This document shows positions 8,440 to 17,433 of a stretch of 64,000 nt of DNA, piece after piece (the stretch's first letter is position 1; each line of letters opens with the position of its first letter). The translations under genes were made by a program, and so were the position numbers. This DNA comes from Chitinophaga rhizophila (GTDB taxonomy: Bacteria; Bacteroidota; Bacteroidia; Chitinophagales; Chitinophagaceae). The stretch spans positions 806,001 through 870,000 of the forward strand of contig NZ_JAICCF010000003.1 of the NCBI RefSeq assembly GCF_019492185.1. The letters are read 5' to 3'. The notes under the pieces are model-generated. The model had not been told where the DNA came from. It ran no database searches and was given only the letters and a program-made list of their open reading frames with translations.

Positions 8440-9555
8440 TTACCGTACAGCACTAAGATTGGCTATTACCGGGTAGTGGTCAGAGAGGCCAGAGTTGATC
8501 TTGCGGTATGAGTTGACTTTGAATGTTTTATCCGCAAATATATAGTCTATCCGCAGGGTAGGTGCCAGGCCGGCATAGGTCCTGCCGATGCCACTGCCTT
8601 TTTGCAGGAAAGCGTCCTGCAGGTTACCCCGGATAGTAAAATAGGTGTATGATGCGGGGGTATCATTAAAGTCTCCACATACGATAACCGGGTATGGGCT
8701 GGTGCTGATAAATGAAGCCACAATATCCGCCTGTTTACTGCGGCCGACATAGGCGTCGCGCATTTTGTCAACAATATTGCGGGTAGCTACCAGCCCCGTA
8801 TCTTCCTGTTTCTTAATTTTCTCAATAGAGCGGTAATCCCTTTCGTTGAACCGGTAGGAGGCCAGGTGCATATTAACAATACGGATAGTGTCGCTGCCTT
8901 TCAGGATATCCACATAGATCAGGCTTTCACTGCGCGGACCGATGGACATTTTCAGTTTGTCTGACTTGATAATAGGGTAGCGGGAATAGATAATAGAACC
9001 CCAGTGCTGCATACCATCACGGTTGAAGTCACTAGAGAAAAACCGGTAGGGCAGTTTCATTTCGCGGGATATATCTTCCCTGTTATTGAAATCGTTCTTT
9101 TTCTCGGATGTATAGAAGTCCTGCATACAAACGATATCCAGCTCCTGCTTTTTGATCAGGGCAAACATTGCCTCGCGGTTATATTTGCTGTCTTTCTCAC
9201 GGTACAGGCCGAACTGGGCAACGTTATAGCTCATGACATTGAGGCTGCCTGGCGGATCAGCAAACTGTCTTCCGGCAGTAGGATAGTTGAATGCTATAAA
9301 AGCGGAAATAGATTTCCAGCCTATAACTATGGGTAGCATAGGTAGCAGGCAGTACTTGTAGTCAAACAACAGCCAGCAAATGAAGAATAACACCAATGCC
9401 AGCAGTAATAACGGGAACAACAGTGTGATAAAACTAATAGGCCACCATCGCTCAGGAGATACATATGGTGCCAGGCAAGCCACCATGAACAGCAGGACGA
9501 CAATGGTGTTCACCGTTAAAAAGAAACCTTTTGTGAATAACCTCAGAAATCTCAA
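8440..9555 (-). CDS. Endonuclease/exonuclease/phosphatase-fold membrane protein, copy 1
   Basis: About three hydrophobic segments fill the first 90 residues, followed by a DNase I/EEP-fold domain. Motifs: NVMSYNVAQFG, IVCMQDFY (Asp where Glu is usual), VICGDFNDTP and the terminal SDHYPVIANL with the catalytic Asp-His pair. The catalytic domain probably faces the periplasm. Substrate unknown; EEP enzymes cut nucleic acids, phosphoinositides or other phosphodiesters. An in-frame stop immediately upstream (9559-9561) makes TTG at 9555 the likely start. It is a tandem paralog of the gene at 9607-10716, with near-identical blocks such as GDFNDTP and APTLRIDYI. Confidence 0.85.
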   Translation of the reverse strand: MRFLRLFTKGFFLTVNTIVVLLFMVACLAPYVSPERWWPISFITLLFPLLLLALVLFFICWLLFDYKYCLLPMLPIVIGWKSISAFIAFNYPTAGRQFADPPGSLNVMSYNVAQFGLYREKDSKYNREAMFALIKKQELDIVCMQDFYTSEKKNDFNNREDISREMKLPYRFFSSDFNRDGMQHWGSIIYSRYPIIKSDKLKMSIGPRSESLIYVDILKGSDTIRIVNMHLASYRFNERDYRSIEKIKKQEDTGLVATRNIVDKMRDAYVGRSKQADIVASFISTSPYPVIVCGDFNDTPASYTYFTIRGNLQDAFLQKGSGIGRTYAGLAPTLRIDYIFADKTFKVNSYRKINSGLSDHYPVIANLSAVR

Positions 9556-9606
9556 CGCCTATCGCTTTTAGGTTAAAGATAGGAGAAATGATGAACTCAT
9601 GCATGA

Positions 9607-10716
9607 TTATAATGATAAGCTGGTCATGACCGGCACATGTTGAAAACCCTCTTTATAGAACGTATTGTAGCTACGAATCTTTATGGGTCGCTGTGCAAGG
9701 ATGTAGTCAATCCGCAGCGTAGGAGCCAGGAAAGAAAGTGTACGGCCAATACCGCGTCCTTTGTGCAAAAATGCGTCCTGCATATTCATGCTGATCGTAT
9801 TATAGGTATACGAAACAGGAGTATCATTAAAATCGCCGCAGACGATCACCTTGTAAGGACTTTGGGTAATAAGGCCGGCCAGCTGTTGCGATTGGGCAGC
9901 CCGTTTATGAATAGTATGTTTCATTTTAGCTGCCAGTGAGCGGATAGCAGAAAAAGAGCCATTTCCCTTTTCCAGCAGGTCGTAATCGCGGCCTTTAAAC
10001 ATATAGGACTTGAGCTGTACTGTAATCACCCGCACCGTGTCTCCGGCTACTAACAGATCGGCCTGTAGAAAGCTGCTACCGCTGCCGGCTGAGCTATAGC
10101 CACAAGGTATCCTGCTGGCCCTCAGTATGGGGAGCCGGGAAAAGAGAATGATGCCATATTGCCAATAATCCCAGTGGCCCATATCGTTGGTAAAGAAGTG
10201 ATATGGATAATGCAGGGTATTTCTGATGGAATCAATATGATTAGTGAAACCAGGACCTTTATTGGTATAAAATTCCTGCATGCAGAGAATATCCGGCGAG
10301 GCTTCCTGTAGCATCTGATAGATAGCTCCCTGAAGGAAAGGGTTTTCCTGGTAGTCGTCCAGCCCCATATTACTGGCATTAAAAGTCATGAGGGTGAACT
10401 GCTTATCTGTTTTGCCTTCCGGCAGTGGCGTGCTGCGCAGGTTAGTACCTATGCTGGTATACAGCGCATTGAGCGAAAATAGGATGCCTGCCAAAGATAT
10501 GAAGGCATACCGCCTCCTGTTTTTGAGTACTAGCCAAAGGATGAGGAAGGCCAGATTGATACCCCAGCAAATGAGAAAGGTCAGGCCGGCGAAGCCGCTG
10601 AGCCAGTATTGTTGCGGATTGAGGTAGGGTAACCAGGCAGAAAGCAACAGACTGATGGTAATCAGCACGTTGCCGAATATGAGCAATCGGGGTAAGAATT
10701 TGGAGACAAACAGCAC
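9607..10716 (-). CDS. Endonuclease/exonuclease/phosphatase-fold membrane protein, copy 2 (altered last motif)
   Basis: Same architecture as its downstream neighbour: hydrophobic N-terminus, then an EEP domain with LMTFNASNMG, ILCMQEFY and VIVCGDFNDTP. The final motif, SDHxP in the family and SDHYP in the sister gene, reads FQHVP here, so the Asp that polarises the catalytic His is replaced by Gln. The start is a GTG at 10716 (MLFVSKF). The 51-bp spacing to copy 1 suggests one transcript. It may be inactive, of changed specificity, or a partner of copy 1. Confidence 0.82.
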   Translation of the reverse strand: MLFVSKFLPRLLIFGNVLITISLLLSAWLPYLNPQQYWLSGFAGLTFLICWGINLAFLILWLVLKNRRRYAFISLAGILFSLNALYTSIGTNLRSTPLPEGKTDKQFTLMTFNASNMGLDDYQENPFLQGAIYQMLQEASPDILCMQEFYTNKGPGFTNHIDSIRNTLHYPYHFFTNDMGHWDYWQYGIILFSRLPILRASRIPCGYSSAGSGSSFLQADLLVAGDTVRVITVQLKSYMFKGRDYDLLEKGNGSFSAIRSLAAKMKHTIHKRAAQSQQLAGLITQSPYKVIVCGDFNDTPVSYTYNTISMNMQDAFLHKGRGIGRTLSFLAPTLRIDYILAQRPIKIRSYNTFYKEGFQHVPVMTSLSL

Positions 10717-10762
10717 AATATAGGGGTTTGTCTAAAAATAGCTATAAATGCGGGAAACAAAA

Positions 10763-10793
10763 AGCCCTCCGGAGTATATTACGCTGGAGGGCT
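10763..10793 (-). terminator. Terminator after the rhomboid genes
   Basis: An 8-bp G+C-rich stem (AGCCCTCC 10763-10770, GGAGGGCT 10786-10793) with TTTTTG on the minus-strand exit side, 24 bp after the second rhomboid stop. Confidence 0.75.
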
Positions 10794-10816
10794 GGTAAGT
10801 TATAAATATCTATGTC

Positions 10817-11569
10817 CTATTTGACCACGTGCAGGTGGGATTTAGGATGAAACATGTGCGTGATGCGGTAAACGACCTTGTTGAAGCCTGCGCCAAGGTC
10901 ATTGCCTTTTTTCCATTGCTGCATGTAGAAGAAGCCGGTAAGACCGCCACCGATCAGGGCAGGTACCGTGGTCAGGTCATGGCTGTTAACAATGTGCGTA
11001 ACAACGTTAACAATCAGGAATACCAGGGTGATGATCCAGAAGGGGATAGGCAAGTTAGGCAGCAGCCTATAGCCAGGGGCTACCACTGTTGCACCTATAG
11101 CCATTGCCATTATACTAGCGGATGCACCAGTCATGGTGGCATATGGCTGTAACGCCTGGAAGGCCGGTATGAAATGCATGCCGAGCATATAGCAAACAGC
11201 GCCTACAACGCCACTCAGTAAATACAGGGGCAGGATGCGATCACGGCCTGCATGATTTTGCAGCATAGTACCAAAGCAGGTCAGCCATATCATGTTGCTG
11301 GTGATCAGCCAGAAGCTGTCATGTGTAAACATGCTGCTGAAGAGCGTCCATGGATTTTTAAGCAGTCCGTCAAATGTTGAAGGCAGCAGTACATGTGAGA
11401 GTACGTCGCCTTTGAACCTTGCCGGCGGATTACCTTCAATGCCATAGATAATTTCAGTAAAAAACAACAGAATGAATACGGTAATATTGATCAGCAGCAG
11501 CTGTGTAACCATATTCTTTTCTTCTCCCAGGGATAGCGGAGTTTTATTTCTTTCCTCAACGTACATCAT
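10817..11569 (-). CDS. Rhomboid-family membrane protein, probable pseudoprotease
   Basis: A 250-residue rhomboid-fold protein with about six hydrophobic segments. The serine loop is present (MTGASASIM, Ser150), but the segment that should carry the catalytic His reads TTVPALIGGGLTGF and has none; the neighbouring rhomboid has HFAHLGG there. It is therefore likely non-catalytic, as in iRhom/Derlin-type proteins. Start taken at ATG 11569 (MMYVEERN), 20 bp after the upstream rhomboid stop; a longer frame to 11668 would overlap that gene by 80 bp. It is the last gene of an rlmD-rhomboid-rhomboid series ending in a terminator. Confidence 0.8.
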   Translation of the reverse strand: MMYVEERNKTPLSLGEEKNMVTQLLLINITVFILLFFTEIIYGIEGNPPARFKGDVLSHVLLPSTFDGLLKNPWTLFSSMFTHDSFWLITSNMIWLTCFGTMLQNHAGRDRILPLYLLSGVVGAVCYMLGMHFIPAFQALQPYATMTGASASIMAMAIGATVVAPGYRLLPNLPIPFWIITLVFLIVNVVTHIVNSHDLTTVPALIGGGLTGFFYMQQWKKGNDLGAGFNKVVYRITHMFHPKSHLHVVK

Positions 11570-11588
11570 GTCACAATATCTTTTTAGT

Positions 11589-12422
11589 TTAATAAAAATG
11601 ACCGCGGTTTTTTCTGTTCCACAGCTTGAGCAGCAGGTAGCTAAAGAGTACCCCGCCAAGGTGGGCAAAGTGCGCTACATTGTCGCCGGCAGAGTTCTGG
11701 ATACCTGATATCAGTTCCAGTACTATGAGAAAGCCGACAAAGTATTTTGCTTTAAGCGGAAACAGGAAGTAAAGGTAAATGAGATTATTGGGAAACAGGT
11801 ATCCGAATGCGAACAGCAGGCCGAATACAGCGCCGGAAGCACCTAGCGTTGCTGAATCAGGATAATCCTGGGCGAATTGGCTGATGAATGCCCGGGCCGC
11901 GTTGACAGCATCCGGATGTTCAGGAGCAGAATAGAACAGGTTTCTGATACCATCAGCCATAAAGCGGCCTGAGTCCAGGTCATAGCGGTCGTCCAGTATG
12001 CGGAAGTTAGCCAGTGATGGCGTATTCAGGAACTGTTGTGCATCGTGTGCCAGCCGTACATTCTCATATGTTAGTACCCCCATATGGCAGAATGCAGCGC
12101 CAAGGCCGCAGACCATATAGAATATCAGGAAACGTTTAGGACCCCAGACATTTTCCAGAGTAGCGCCAAACATCCAGAGGGTGAACATATTCATGAACAG
12201 ATGCCCGAGGGTAGCATGCATGAACAGATGGGTGACTAGCTGGTGAGGTTTGAAGAGATCCGACCCCCAGTAATGCAATGCGAATGTATCTTCTATAAAC
12301 CTCGGATTACCGAGAAATCCTCCAAGCGTATTTTGTGCTAGGAACACCAATCCATTGATGATCAGTAGGTTTTTGATCACCATAGGAAGTATCTCAAATC
12401 TGCCGGGCCTAAATTCGCTCAT
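11589..12422 (-). CDS. Rhomboid-family intramembrane serine protease
   Basis: Intramembrane serine protease that cleaves membrane-protein substrates within or near their transmembrane segments. The catalytic Ser is in LGASGAVFG (Ser196) and the catalytic His in HFAHLGG (His254); the conserved HLFMNMFTLWMFG segment of helix 2 is also present. A soluble insertion of about 75 residues (roughly 115-190) lies ahead of the serine helix, a feature seen in Bacteroidota rhomboids. It starts 14 bp after the rlmD stop, so co-transcription is likely. Natural substrates are unknown. Confidence 0.92.
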   Translation of the reverse strand: MSEFRPGRFEILPMVIKNLLIINGLVFLAQNTLGGFLGNPRFIEDTFALHYWGSDLFKPHQLVTHLFMHATLGHLFMNMFTLWMFGATLENVWGPKRFLIFYMVCGLGAAFCHMGVLTYENVRLAHDAQQFLNTPSLANFRILDDRYDLDSGRFMADGIRNLFYSAPEHPDAVNAARAFISQFAQDYPDSATLGASGAVFGLLFAFGYLFPNNLIYLYFLFPLKAKYFVGFLIVLELISGIQNSAGDNVAHFAHLGGVLFSYLLLKLWNRKNRGHFY

Positions 12423-12435
12423 TTCTACCTATTCT

Positions 12436-13854
12436 TTAATGATTAATTCTTTTCTCCAATAATACCACATTCTCAATATGATGAGTGTGGGGGAACATAT
12501 CCACTGGTTGTATCCTTTTCACACTATACATTACATCCAGCAGCGCCAGGTCTCTTGCCTGGGTAGCAGGGTTACAGCTTACGTAAACTATACGGGGAGC
12601 AGCGATTTCCAGCAGCTTGTTCACCAGTTTTTCGTGCATACCTGCCCTGGGTGGGTCAGTGATGACTACATCCGGTTGCCCGTGATGGGCAAAGAAAGCG
12701 TCGTTACAGATATCAACTACATCTCCGGCAAAGAATTGCGCATTGTTCACATTATTGCGGGCGGCATTTTCAATCGCATCGTCAATTGCCTCTTTTATCA
12801 GCTCAATTCCCACAACTTTACCTGCCTGCCGGGATACAAAAATACCAATACTGCCTGTACCACAATATAGGTCATAAACAATTTCTGTTCCTGTTAATCC
12901 TGCAAATTCTCTGGTAACCTGGTACAATGCCTCACCCTGGTAGGTATTAGTCTGAAAAAAGGACTTCGGACCTATTTTAAAGGTGAAGTCTTCCAGTTTT
13001 TCCTCCACGTAACCTTTACCAAAATAGGTTTTCGGTTCCAGGTCAAAGATGGTATCATTCAGCTTAGGATTGATTGTATACAATACGGAAGTGATGCCAG
13101 GTACAGTAGCCAGGAGGTGATCCAGCAGGGCCTCTCTGTCTTTTTTGTTTTCGTGATGAATAACAAGATTGACCATTACTTCGCCAGTAGTACAGATCCT
13201 GATGACCAGGTTACGCAGCCAGCCTTCTTTAGCACGGATATCGTAAAAAGAGAGGTTATTAGCCAGCGCATAGGCACGAATGGTGTTGCGGATTGCGTTC
13301 ACCGGTTCTGCCTGCAAGTAACAGGTATTGATGTCCAGTACTTTATCAAACAGCTTAGGAACGTGGAAACCAAGGGCGTTTTTACGGGCTATATTGCCGT
13401 CTTCATCCAGTTCCATCTCGTCCGCCGGAAGATATGCCTTGTTACTGAAGGTAAATTCAAGCTTATTGCGGTAGTGAGTAATATACCGGGAGCCCATAAT
13501 AGGCTGCATAGGCGGAAGCTCCAGTTTACCGATACGCTGGAGGTTGTCGGCGACCTGTTGTTGTTTATATGCAAGTTGCTGTTCATATGGCAGCATCTGC
13601 CACTTACAGCCTCCACAGTTACCGAAATGTTCACAGAAGGGCTCTACGCGGTCAGCGGAATAAGAGTGGAAATGAACAGCTTTACCTTCAGCCCAGTCTT
13701 TTTTGTTCTTGCCAAGGCGAACGTCCACAACATCGCCGGGAACTACGCCCCCTTCTATAAAGATCACTTTGCCGTCAATCCGGGCCAGTGCTTTTCCCTC
13801 TGCGGCATAAGCGCTTACAGGGACTTTTTCAAGAATAACATTTTTTTTCCTCAC
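12436..13854 (-). CDS. rlmD: 23S rRNA (uracil-5-)-methyltransferase, RlmD/RumA type
   Basis: SAM-dependent methyltransferase that makes 5-methyluridine in rRNA, related to TrmA and RumA. An N-terminal TRAM-like domain (about 1-65) is followed by the iron-sulfur cysteines CEHFGNCGGC (plus a later Cys in NTCYLQ), the SAM site YDLYCGTGSIGIF, TDPPRAG, and the catalytic-nucleophile motif VSCNPATQARDL. The 472-residue length fits. The exact target uridine (U747 or U1939 numbering) cannot be read from sequence. First gene of the apparent series with the two rhomboid genes. Confidence 0.9.
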   Translation of the reverse strand: MRKKNVILEKVPVSAYAAEGKALARIDGKVIFIEGGVVPGDVVDVRLGKNKKDWAEGKAVHFHSYSADRVEPFCEHFGNCGGCKWQMLPYEQQLAYKQQQVADNLQRIGKLELPPMQPIMGSRYITHYRNKLEFTFSNKAYLPADEMELDEDGNIARKNALGFHVPKLFDKVLDINTCYLQAEPVNAIRNTIRAYALANNLSFYDIRAKEGWLRNLVIRICTTGEVMVNLVIHHENKKDREALLDHLLATVPGITSVLYTINPKLNDTIFDLEPKTYFGKGYVEEKLEDFTFKIGPKSFFQTNTYQGEALYQVTREFAGLTGTEIVYDLYCGTGSIGIFVSRQAGKVVGIELIKEAIDDAIENAARNNVNNAQFFAGDVVDICNDAFFAHHGQPDVVITDPPRAGMHEKLVNKLLEIAAPRIVYVSCNPATQARDLALLDVMYSVKRIQPVDMFPHTHHIENVVLLEKRINH

Positions 13855-13935
13855 GGGTGCAAAGGTAGGATTTTAGCTGATCACTGATTTTTGAAATTCC
13901 CTTTTCCTTGCTACTTTTACAGGAACCGATATCCT

Positions 13936-15339
13936 ATGCGTAAACTGATGATATTACTGGCCTGTATTTTATGCCATTGGCAGTTACAGGCACAGGGCTA
14001 CGAGCTTACCTTCCAGTTAAAACAATACACAGGAGGGCAACTTGCGCTCGCTCATTATATGGGGAAAAGCTTTTACATGGCTGATTCCGCACAGATCAAT
14101 GCACAGGGCATGGCGGTTATGAAGAACAAAGAAGCTTTGCCCGGCGGGATCTATATTGTATTGCTACCCGGTAGACAGCGTTACTTTGAGATGCTGCTGG
14201 ATAATAAAGATCAGCAGTTTTCTATCTCAATAGACACGACAGATCTTATCAATAAGACTGTTTTCAAGACTTCCAAAGAAAACGAGATCTTCCAGTCATA
14301 TAATAAATTTCTGCAAAAAGAGGTTGCTATTCCTGATAAGCAACTCAGCACCCTGTTTACTAAACGCACAGCAGCAGACAGTGCAACTGCCCGGACTATG
14401 CAGCAGGAACTGGGTAAAAAGCTACAGAACTTCCGTAATGGTATAGTGGTTAACCATCCTAAAAGCCTGTTGTCCAGTATATTCAGGGCTATGAAAGAAC
14501 CTGAAGTGCCGGCCATACCTGCAGGAGAAGACTCAACCTTCCCTTACCGGTACTACAAGGCGCACTATTGGGATAGTATTGACCTTACTGACGGCAGGTT
14601 GGTAAGAACAGACATTATCGATAAAAAGCTGAACAGATACTTTACCCAGCTGGTAGCTATGGATCCGGATTCCATTATTGTGGAAGCTGACAAGATCATT
14701 GCAAAAACCAGGAAAGATAAAGAGATGTTCAAGTTTGTGGTGTGGTGGCTGACATATACCTACGAAACTTCCAAGTACATGGGCATGGACGCTGTATTCG
14801 TGCACATGGTTGAGAAGTATTACGTATCAGGAGATGCTTACTGGCTGAAAGAAGAACAACTGAATAAAATCATTTCAAGGGCATACTCTATGGCCCCTAA
14901 CCTGATAGGACAACAGGCCCCCCCGCTGGAGGTAAAAGATTCCTCATTGAAACCTGTATCACTCTATACTACGAAAGGAAAATATACCGTCCTGGTTTTC
15001 TGGGACCCCACCTGTGGGCACTGTAAGGTTGAATTGCCCCGACTTGATTCTGCCTATAACGCAAGTTGGAAAAATAAGGGGGTAACAATGATCGGTTTTA
15101 AAACCGAAGGTACCCAGGAAGAATGGAAAAACTTCATCAAAGAACACCACATGAAAGGCTGGATACATGCCTGGGATCCGGATGCACAAAGTAACTTCAG
15201 ACGCCTATACGACGTATACAGTACTCCGGTAGTATATCTCCTGGATGAAAAGAAAAAGATTCTTGCCAAAAGACTAGGTGTTGACCAGTTAAGCGAGTTT
15301 CTTGAAAAGGTAGAAATGAGGAGCAGCGCCAAAAACTAA
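13936..15339 (+). CDS. TlpA-like thioredoxin-domain protein, exported
   Basis: A signal peptide (MRKLMILLACILCHWQLQAQ) is followed by an N-terminal DUF4369-like beta domain, a helical middle (DUF5106-like) and a C-terminal thioredoxin/redoxin domain with the redox motif DPTCGHCK. Proteins of this layout are common in Bacteroidota and are thought to act as periplasmic thiol:disulfide reductases. Start at ATG 13936, because the residues before it in the open frame (TTG 13891) are not signal-peptide-like. Divergent from rlmD with only about 80 bp between starts. Confidence 0.88.
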   Translation: MRKLMILLACILCHWQLQAQGYELTFQLKQYTGGQLALAHYMGKSFYMADSAQINAQGMAVMKNKEALPGGIYIVLLPGRQRYFEMLLDNKDQQFSISIDTTDLINKTVFKTSKENEIFQSYNKFLQKEVAIPDKQLSTLFTKRTAADSATARTMQQELGKKLQNFRNGIVVNHPKSLLSSIFRAMKEPEVPAIPAGEDSTFPYRYYKAHYWDSIDLTDGRLVRTDIIDKKLNRYFTQLVAMDPDSIIVEADKIIAKTRKDKEMFKFVVWWLTYTYETSKYMGMDAVFVHMVEKYYVSGDAYWLKEEQLNKIISRAYSMAPNLIGQQAPPLEVKDSSLKPVSLYTTKGKYTVLVFWDPTCGHCKVELPRLDSAYNASWKNKGVTMIGFKTEGTQEEWKNFIKEHHMKGWIHAWDPDAQSNFRRLYDVYSTPVVYLLDEKKKILAKRLGVDQLSEFLEKVEMRSSAKN

Positions 15340-15668
15340 ATATCATTTATTGTAAAGTAGCTATTGACGTGCGGCAGATGGCTTGCATGAATGTGCAACG
15401 TGTGCAATAGTGTGGAATTATGCGGTATGATATGGTGTGGATGTGTGTTGAAAATCTTCAGCGTAGAAGTACTGTGTAGATGTATTTCGTATACTAATAT
15501 TGTGGAGGAGAAGTGACGATTTTTACCATGTATATAGTATGGTTTATTCTTGTGAAGTACTACGTGAACTGATCAAGCTTCATAGATTACTATCAATGAT
15601 CGATGTGAATGGTTGGTTCGCGCATGCTTTAGAGATATAGTTTTTATTTTATGTTGTAACTCACTTAC
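15340..15668. other. Intergenic region without a recognised gene
   Basis: About 330 bp, rich in G and T on the plus strand, between the TlpA-like gene and the promoter of the beta-barrel gene. I see no convincing small ORF, strong hairpin or RNA gene. Confidence 0.5.
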
Positions 15669-15702
15669 TTGCAGTCAGATAAGGTTGCTGCATATACCTT
15701 TG
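15669..15702 (+). promoter_or_regulatory. Promoter of first beta-barrel gene
   Basis: TTG at 15669-15671, a 23-nt spacer and TACCTTTG at 15695-15702 match the Bacteroidota -33/-7 consensus at the long end of its spacing. Predicted start near 15709, leader about 40 nt. Confidence 0.6.
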
Positions 15703-15747
15703 GCATAGTCTTTGGAATTTCGTAGTCAAAATCAAAACTCTACGGTT

Positions 15748-16446
15748 ATGACTAAGAAGATTATCCTTTCGTTTGCTGCCCTGGCAATTTCTTTTGGAGC
15801 GATGTCTCAGGTGCGGGTAGGTATTAAAGGTGGCTGGAACCTCTCCACTATTTCAGTTGACAATGACGGTGATGTAGACAAAGATCAGTCATTATCAGGT
15901 TATCACATTGGTGCTATCGTTGACTTCCCATTGGTGCCAAAGATCCTGTCTTTCCAACCAGGAGTATTTTACACCACAAAAGGTGCAAAGCTGGAATCAG
16001 GTGATAAGGACAACAGCACAACAGCACCTTATGTCAAATACACAACCAGACCTCAGTACATTGAAGTTCCTTTGAACTTTATCGGTAAGATTCCTGTGGG
16101 TACAAACTCCCGTCTGTTTGCAGGTGTGGGTCCATACTTCGCGTTTGGTGTTGCCGGTAAAAATAAGGTAAGCTCTACACTGGCAGGTGTTACTACCAGT
16201 ACAGACTCGAATATCAAATGGGATGACGATACCCCATTTAACGATGGCGATCCTGACAGAGGTTTAAACAAATACAAAAGATTTGATTGGGGTGGTAACC
16301 TGCAGGTAGGTGCTGAAATTCACAACTTCCTGATTTCTGCACAGTATGGTCTTGGTTTAGGTAAGATCAACTCCGGTGGTGATGATAGCAGAAACGAGAA
16401 AAACAAGAACCGTGTATTTGCAGTATCTGTAGGTTATTTGTTCTAA
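15748..16446 (+). CDS. Outer-membrane beta-barrel protein (porin family/PorT-like), copy 1
   Basis: Signal peptide ending about AMSQ, then alternating aromatic beta strands typical of the small 8-10-stranded OMP_b-brl domain: VRVGIKGGWNLST, LSFQPGVFYTTKGAKL, YIEVPLNFIGKIPV, LFAGVGPYFAFGVAG and the C-terminal VSVGYLF ending in Phe. The start is ATG 15748 (MTKKIILSF), preceded by a promoter-like site. It is the first of three tandem paralogs. A structural or receptor-like surface role is possible; no specific function can be inferred. Confidence 0.85.
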   Translation: MTKKIILSFAALAISFGAMSQVRVGIKGGWNLSTISVDNDGDVDKDQSLSGYHIGAIVDFPLVPKILSFQPGVFYTTKGAKLESGDKDNSTTAPYVKYTTRPQYIEVPLNFIGKIPVGTNSRLFAGVGPYFAFGVAGKNKVSSTLAGVTTSTDSNIKWDDDTPFNDGDPDRGLNKYKRFDWGGNLQVGAEIHNFLISAQYGLGLGKINSGGDDSRNEKNKNRVFAVSVGYLF

Positions 16447-16517
16447 TCTGGAATTTATGTTTAAAACAGGGCATAAACAGGCCATGCTCCACTAATAACA
16501 ACAATAGCTATGAAAAA

Positions 16518-16553
16518 GGTATAGTATCCGCAATGCCTGTTGGATACTATACC
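16518..16553 (+). promoter_or_regulatory. Hairpin overlapping a 4-codon MKKV ORF before the second beta-barrel gene
   Basis: A perfect 12-bp stem (GGTATAGTATCC 16518-16529, GGATACTATACC 16542-16553) with a 12-nt loop. The bases just before and within its 5' arm form ATG AAA AAG GTA TAG (16510-16524), a copy of the first four codons of the gene that starts at 16572. No T-run follows, so regulation or a duplication relic is as likely as termination. Confidence 0.55.
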
Positions 16554-16571
16554 GAAAATTAAAACACCTAT

Positions 16572-17201
16572 ATGAAAAAGGTATTATTATCTGTTGCTGC
16601 ACTGATGATTGCAGGTATTACTTTCGGCCAGACAAAATTCGGTATTGTGGCAGGTCCAAACTTCTCTAGTGCAACCGTAAAAGGAGCTAATGATAGCAAG
16701 GAAACCGGTGACCTCCTGGTAGGTGTAAGGGCTGGTTTCACCGCTGATCTGCAGCTCGCTGACGAATTTTACATTGGTACCGGTCTGCTATACGCTGGTA
16801 AAGGAACCAAGCATAAAGACAACAACAATTTCAAAACTACCCTGTCTTACCTGCAGGTACCTGTTAACTTCCTGTTCAAACCAGAAGTTGGTTCAGGTAA
16901 ATTGAATCTGGGTGTAGGCCCATACTTAGCTTATGGTGTAGCAGGTAAACACAAAGGTACACTTGATTTGCCAGGCGGTAACATCAATAGCGAGCTTAAA
17001 GCATTTGATGATGAAGCAGAGCTGTGGCAGCTGAAACGCTTTGACGCAGGCTTAGGTGTAGTAATTGGCTACGAAATGGCCCAGGGTTTATATTTCGGCC
17101 TGAATGCTGATCTGGGTCTGATAAACGCTTATAATAATACTGACAATGACCGTAGCTGGAGAAACACCTCCTTCGGTGTGTCTTTAGGTTATAAATTCTA
17201 A
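16572..17201 (+). CDS. Outer-membrane beta-barrel protein (porin family/PorT-like), copy 2
   Basis: A 209-residue protein with a signal peptide (MKKVLLSVAALMIAGITFGQ) and the same barrel layout as copy 1: FGIVAGPNFSSATV, FYIGTGLLYAGKGT, TLSYLQVPVNFLFKP, NLGVGPYLAYGVAGK and a C-terminal GVSLGYKF. The shared block VGPYxAxGVAGK shows that the copies are paralogs. A hairpin with a duplicated start lies in the 125-bp gap before it, and a strong terminator at 17224 follows. Confidence 0.85.
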   Translation: MKKVLLSVAALMIAGITFGQTKFGIVAGPNFSSATVKGANDSKETGDLLVGVRAGFTADLQLADEFYIGTGLLYAGKGTKHKDNNNFKTTLSYLQVPVNFLFKPEVGSGKLNLGVGPYLAYGVAGKHKGTLDLPGGNINSELKAFDDEAELWQLKRFDAGLGVVIGYEMAQGLYFGLNADLGLINAYNNTDNDRSWRNTSFGVSLGYKF

Positions 17202-17223
17202 GGCAAGCAATATTTATCGGAAG

Positions 17224-17255
17224 GTCCCCTTCGCCGCTGGCGGAGGGGACTTTTT
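17224..17255 (+). terminator. Terminator after second beta-barrel gene
   Basis: A 12-bp stem with one G-T pair (GTCCCCTTCGCC 17224-17235, GGCGGAGGGGAC 17239-17250) followed by TTTTT, 22 bp after the stop codon. Confidence 0.85.
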
Positions 17256-17433
17256 CTTTGTATAATCCCCGGGTTTAAATTTTTGATATGAAAACAAAAA
17301 TTTAAAACCAATAAGTGTACAATTACGTTATTTTTATGCCCGTATTTCATTCGGGATAATTCCCGCATTGTTGCCCTAGATTACCCTATGAAGAAGGACA
17401 ATACCGCACACATTACAACACAACATGTAACGC

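Noticed and set aside
11570..11668. Longer N-terminus of the second rhomboid protein
   Set aside because: It would overlap the upstream rhomboid gene by 80 bp; ATG at 11569 follows that gene by a normal 20 bp.
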